Below are positions 58,574 to 64,000 of a stretch of 64,000 nt of DNA, in pieces (positions within the stretch are counted from its first letter, which is position 1; each line of letters starts with the position of its first letter). The position numbers and the translations under genes were made by a program. The notes under the pieces are model-generated. The model was not told the origin of the DNA, searched no databases, and saw only the letters and a program-made list of their open reading frames with translations. Source of the DNA: Dasypus novemcinctus (Eukaryota; Chordata; Mammalia; Cingulata; Dasypodidae); the NCBI RefSeq assembly GCF_030445035.2, contig NC_080682.1, positions 30,424,770 through 30,488,769 on the forward strand. Direction: 5' to 3'.

Positions 58574-60785
58574 GTCATGGAAAGGGCCAAAAAAAGACAG
58601 CCTGAGACAGATAGCAAGCATCAGAAACAGTTTCAGGTATGGGATATTTTTTAGTTATTGGAATGATGTTTAAAAGTAAGTATTATTAGTATGCCAAGTG
58701 TATCAATTAAAAATGTGGGCAACCTGTAAGACCAGTTGGCTTAATGTAAGAAGAGAAATGTAGACTAATAAGGAATCAAGAAGAATTATTAGAAATCAAA
58801 AACAATGAAACAAAATGAAGAACATCTTTGATCAACACATCAGTACCCTAGAAATGGATTATAATAGATTTAGTGAACATAAAGCTATGTCAGTAGAAAA
58901 ACATCCAAGACTGAAAAGCAAAGAGAAGGAATAATGGAATCATTGGAAAAGAATATCTAAAAACTGTGGGACAATTTAAAAAAGGTTTATCATATTTGTA
59001 ATGGGAATACTCAGAAAATAATCATAGAAAGGAACAAAAATATTTGAAAAAATTAATGTCTTAAAATTTTCTACAATATTATAGGCACCAAACCACAAAT
59101 CTAGAATGTTTAGAAAACAACAAGCAGAACAAATTTCAAAAGTCTACACCTAGACATATCATAATTAAATTGCAAAAAATCAATGACAATGAAAAAATTC
59201 TTTAAAGAAGCCATGTGAAAAAAAAATTTACCTATGGAGGAACATGGTTAAGAATTATATTGGACTTCTCTTGAAACCCATGTATGCAAGAATAGATTAG
59301 CATGAAATATTCAGTGTGCTAAAATAGAAATTTGTATCCAAGGAAATTATCTGTTAAAAGTGAAGGACAACTTAAAATTTTCTCAAGTCCCCCAAAATTG
59401 AGAGATTTTGTTGCCAGTAGAACTGATGTCTAAGTAATGTAAAAAGTAGCTCTTTTAAGAGCATGAAAATTATACAGGTCAAAATGTAACCAGCATAAGG
59501 AAAGGAATAACATTTGAAAAGGACAAAAATGAAGGTAAATAATGTTACTCAAAATAATACAGCAAAAATATATTGTATGATTATAGTTTATGAATAAGTG
59601 AAATGAGCATTAGCAATGCTATAAGGTCAGAGGGGAAGAAATGAGAATACTGTATTATAAAGTCTCTGCATTACTTATGAAATGGTTTATTGTTCTTTGA
59701 TAATGGACTGAGAATAACAGTAAAAGTATAATACAAAGTCTAAGCCAACCACTAAGAGAATAAAAAGAAAAAGCATTGTAATTGTGAGTCTAACAAAGGA
59801 GGTTAAATATTTTACTGAAACCAAAGAATGCATTAAAATGAGAGGAAAACAAGACAAACAAAATAGCTTAAGGAATAAAAATAAATTACAAATATTGGAG
59901 ATAATACAATTATATCAATAATTAATTTAATGTGTATGTTCTAAATGCACTGCAAAAGACAGACACTATCACAGTGTATAAAAGCAGCATCATAAATAAG
60001 ACAACAGATCCAATTATAAAGAAATTCCCCTTAAATATAAAATCATATATATTTAAACAATAGAGGTGAAGAGAGAATACAATAAAGCTGTTAAAGCTAT
60101 ACTAATATCAGATGAAGCAATTTTTCAAACAAGGAAATTATAGGGATAATGAAAGCAATTAAATAATAAAAAGTCAATTCTTCTGTCATAACTTCCCTTA
60201 GTGTGTGTGCTTAAAAATGTCTCAAAACATGAGACAAAAACTGTTAAAATATCAATGAAAAATAGATGCATCCACTAGTATAGTTGAACACTTCCATGCC
60301 CCTCTATAAGCAATTGACAGACCATAAGGCAGAAAATCATTAAAGATATATTTGAACTGATCAGCATTATCAGTCAACTGGATCTAACATGTACAGAATA
60401 CTTCATCCAAATGGAGCAGAATACACATTCGACCTAAAGCTCACATGGAACAGCTACCAAAATAATTCACACATGTGCCATAAAACACACCTCAACCAAT
60501 TTTAAAGAACAGCAATCATGCAAAGTCTACTCTCAGACCACAATGGAATCAAACTAGTAGTTATAGCAGAATGAAAACTGGAAAATCCCAAAATGTTTGG
60601 ATATTAAATGCACATCTAAATAACCCTAAAAAAGAAGTCTAAAGAGAAATTTAAAAATATTTTGAACTAAATTAAAATGTACATTTAACTTATCAAAATT
60701 TATCAGATAGAAAAGATAGTATATGGAAGGACATTTATAAAATTGAATGCATATATTAGAAAAGTAGTGAGATCTGAAATCAATT
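58545..60785 (+). mobile_element. Ancient L1 (L1M-type) remnant
   Basis: Leader/ORF1-like sequence at 58,545-59,600 and ORF2 endonuclease-like sequence at 59,890-60,785 ('ACATGTACAGAATACTTCATCC', in parts, 'TCTCAGACCACAATGGAATC' and 'AACTAGTAGTTATAGC'). Strongly diverged and without open frames. Confidence 0.65.
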
Positions 60786-61806
60786 ATCTAGAATTCTCAT
60801 TGATGAAGATGACAATGTAAGATGCTCAAGGGTTCCATTTTCCCATAGAATCTTTGAACAACTAGCTAAAACTTCCAGAGCCATTTTCCTTATACCTCCA
60901 GAAAGCAGTGAAAGAGTTGCAGTAACACAGTGAGTCCCAAATCAACAAAACACAACTTTAAAGTGATAAGAGAAGGTTGTGGCACCCTGGCTGGCCTCTT
61001 CTCCATCCCCTTCCCAACATAGTGTGATGCTGTCCTGCACTTTCAAAGTGAGTCCCTGGCATGACCTGTTTCACAGTAAGAAAGGCAATCCCTATGTGGC
61101 TACTGGGATGCCTCTAAGTCAGTGGAAATCTATTGGATGGCAATGTGAAGGACCGTACCAGGACACTCATCTCTGGGTCCCCTTTCTAGAACTTGCCCTG
61201 AAGGTGGGAGCAGCTTGTGGATATCTAAAGCAGTTTAAGAAACAATTATATTGAGACAATCTGTGGCAAACATACAATTAAGTATCCCAGAGAGGTGATG
61301 GCCTATTCCACAAGGAGTAAAGGGAGCATTTGGATCCTTATAAATGGTTAAATTCCTGAGTCTGCAGCACATGCCCAGGACAAAATGCATGTTCAGAAAA
61401 GATCCAGAGAACCCTGTGCTTTTGCTTCTGTTTGATCTCAGTAGGAGGGCCAAACCATGAAGGAGAGAACCAGCCAAAACTGAGAAATGAGTTTTTTGGT
61501 TTTTGTTTTGTTTTGCTTTGCTTTTGATAGTTACTGGCACTAAAGGAAATATCTAACATATCTTTAACTGGATACAAACTTAATAAGGAGACAGATAATG
61601 AAATAAATCCCAGATTTAACATATTAAAATTTAACATGTACAGATTTTTTTTAAAAATTACAAGGCAAAGAAATAGGAAATGATGGTCTATACAAAGGAA
61701 TAAAACATCAGAAATCATTTTAAAGGAAAGCAGACTTTAGATCTGCCAGTCAAAGACTTAAAAAGCAAACTTTGAATATGATCAAGAGCTAAATGAAAAC
61801 ACACAG
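60786..61806 (+). mobile_element. L1 5' leader and start region, sense
   Basis: It begins AAGATGACAATGTAAGATGC, the position and style of other L1 leader starts here (7,727; 21,455). It runs through a GC-richer block at 60,980-61,250 and 'GAACCAGCCAAAACTGAG'. 'AAAATTTAACATGTACAG' and the following part resemble 22,560-22,700. The 5'UTR frames (91-126 codons) are not genes. The RPS12 copy sits inside it; L1-like sequence resumes after 62,355. Confidence 0.65.
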
Positions 61807-62350
<544 letters not shown>

Positions 62351-62579
62351 ATACATAGAAAGAATTAAATTATAGGAAGAAAATGAAAAATGAAGAAAAT
62401 GAGTATCTCAATAAACAGATATTCTAAGATGGAATCAAATAAAAATTCTCTAGTTTAGAACCACAGTTATGAAACAAAATATTCCCTAGCATATTTCTTC
62501 AGCAGATTGGAGTGGGCAGGAAAAAAAATTCACTGAAATCAGAGGTAAAACAATTAAAATAATCCACAGTGATAAATGA

Positions 62580-62835
62580 TATAATAATAATAATAGGGTG
62601 GATTGGGGGAAATACTTTGGATAGTAGTAATATTTTGGAAATGCTCTTTGATCATTAGTTTAAATGTTTAACAACAATGCAAGGTATTGGTGGAAGGGTG
62701 AAGTATGAGAGTCTTGTATGATGTTATATTTGTTTGTTTTTTATGTTCACAACTATTATTATACACTTCTTGTTAATGTATGTTTATATAAGTGATATAT
62801 TTCAATGTTTTTTTTTTAATGGAAACAAAATAATT
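62580..62835 (+). mobile_element. L1 3' UTR fragment
   Basis: It matches 47,455-47,715 ('CAAGGTATTGGTGGAAGGG', 'GTATGATGTTATATTTG') and ends in a T/A-rich stretch. Confidence 0.5.
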
Positions 62836-62849
62836 CAGGTTGAGGAACA

Positions 62850-64000
62850 GAAAGAATAAGGAATGAAAAAAAAACTCAACAGAAACTGGGAGATGAGTAG
62901 GACACAATCGAGTAATATATTATACACATATAGCAGTTCAATTCATTGAATGCCAGTGACAAATGAGAACTCTGAAATTAGAAAGGAGAAAATCAATGTG
63001 TTATGTAAGGGAAGTCCCATAAAATTAAGTGCTACTTTCTCATCAGAAAACATAGAAGCAAGAAGGCAGATACATGAAATATTAAAAATGGTGAAAGAAA
63101 ATAACTAACTTTCAAGAAATTTATGTCTAATGAGGGTAACTTTCAAAAATAAGAAAGAGATTTAGTCATTGACAGATAAATAAAAATAAAAATAAAAAAG
63201 CAAGAATCACAGGAAAGTGGAGGTTGAATGAGTCACCTCCATGCAACATTTCTCTGACAATAGCCACCTGCTAGCAAACCAGGCAGAGGAAAAACTGTTT
63301 TTAGGTCATTCTTTTCCTGAAACCATGGGAGAGGATCTATACCCCATTAGTAAGTCCCTGGTCCAATTTTAATAACTTAAGCTGGGCAATTTTTTTTATT
63401 TTTGAGCCAAAAATTAAAGAAGAGCGATGAAAAATATAACACTAGACAAGAAAGGGAAATTGACCATCATGATAAACTCAATAACCTATTCATATGCCTA
63501 GACATCAGGAAAAATTACAAGTCCCTTGCAAAAACAGGAAGAAATGGTAGAGTCAAAGGGAAAAGCCAGATATCCTGATGAGACACAGGATTTAAGAAAA
63601 CCAATTGATGATAATCACACAAAACTCCTAAATCAATTTAGGGAGTTGAAGGAAAATAAAACTAAAGAGAAAAAGGATAAATAAAAAGATACTGTGTGAG
63701 CATAAAGAACAAACAGAAAGCCTACAAAGAAAAGTAACAGAGCTTATAGGACTGAAAGGCACAATAGATGAGATTAAAAAAAATGTTAGAGGCATACATC
63801 AGATTTGACTTGATGGATAACAGAATTAGTGAAGTCAAAGTCAGAGCATCTGGACTTGAAAAGACAGGATAACAGATTGAGAAAAGAAGGGAAAAATGCA
63901 ACAGAGTTTCAGGAAATTGATTGACGAAGCAAAACACGCAAATATACACATTACCAGTGTCCCAGAAGAAAAGAAAAGAAAAAGGGTAAAAAGAATTTTT
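62850..64000 (+). mobile_element. L1 ORF1-region remnant, runs off the window
   Basis: Positions 62,850-63,190 resemble late ORF1 to ORF2 linker sequence ('TTTCTCATCAGAAAACATAG' with 'AAGCAAGAAGGCAG'), while 63,420-64,000 resemble ORF1 5' and coiled-coil sequence ('GAGCATAAAGAACAAACAG', 'CTTATAGGACTGAAAGGC'). The order is scrambled compared with 38,800-39,560, so at least two L1 pieces are present. The minus-strand frame 63,722-63,949 is antisense of ORF1. Confidence 0.65.

Overview
The window is intron-less, gene-poor, AT-rich mammalian DNA, almost certainly from an armadillo or close xenarthran. The deciding evidence is a set of tRNA-headed SINEs with the structure of the armadillo DAS family (16,481; 17,109; 29,762; inverted at 2,000 and 21,768). 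They sit among many degraded L1 LINEs and MaLR-like solo LTRs. There is no bacterial or phage signature, no operon and no CRISPR. None of the longer open frames is a credible intact protein gene; most are shadows of repeats.

Layout. 1-9 kb: a low-copy duplicated segment, an L1 3' tail carrying an extra module with a DAS SINE inside, a solo LTR with a perfect 5-bp target duplication, an old antisense L1, and a short L1 built from a 5' leader joined to a 3' tail. 9.3-14.9 kb: a near full-length antisense L1. 15-21.4 kb: mostly unique DNA with two DAS SINEs, a possible promoter plus 46-nt signal-peptide exon near 19.4-19.55 kb, and an ERV-like solo LTR. 21.4-29.4 kb: a sense L1 (with an LTR inside) meeting an antisense L1 with a long 3' tail. 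29.4-35.5 kb: a DAS dimer in L1 sequence, a 5'-truncated TAB2 processed pseudogene, and another L1 3' end. 36.7-47.4 kb: a large sense L1 with a tandem-repeat 5' leader, disrupted by four later insertions. 48.4-52.6 kb: two dead olfactory receptor genes of OR4 type on the minus strand, separated by a low-copy segment and a MaLR LTR with gag-like interior. 52.6-57.3 kb: mostly unique DNA with MIR relics, an 86-bp tandem duplication and a second copy of the segment at the window start. 57.3-64 kb: LTR, ancient L1, younger L1 leader, an RPS12 processed pseudogene, and an L1 ORF1 remnant running off the end.

Interpretation. The window looks like a decayed olfactory receptor cluster. Related low-copy segments recur at about 6.6, 35.5 and 49.1 kb and again at 1 and 56.3 kb, as expected from old local duplications, and retroelements have since filled the space. 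Genes here do not work together. The only possible functional coding piece is the small exon at 19.5 kb, whose downstream exons I cannot find. I see no convincing undescribed biological system. The most informative structures are the monomer-like L1 leader, the L1 tail module, the nested insertions and the inverted receptor fragment. All repeat boundaries were judged by eye and are approximate unless a target duplication is quoted.
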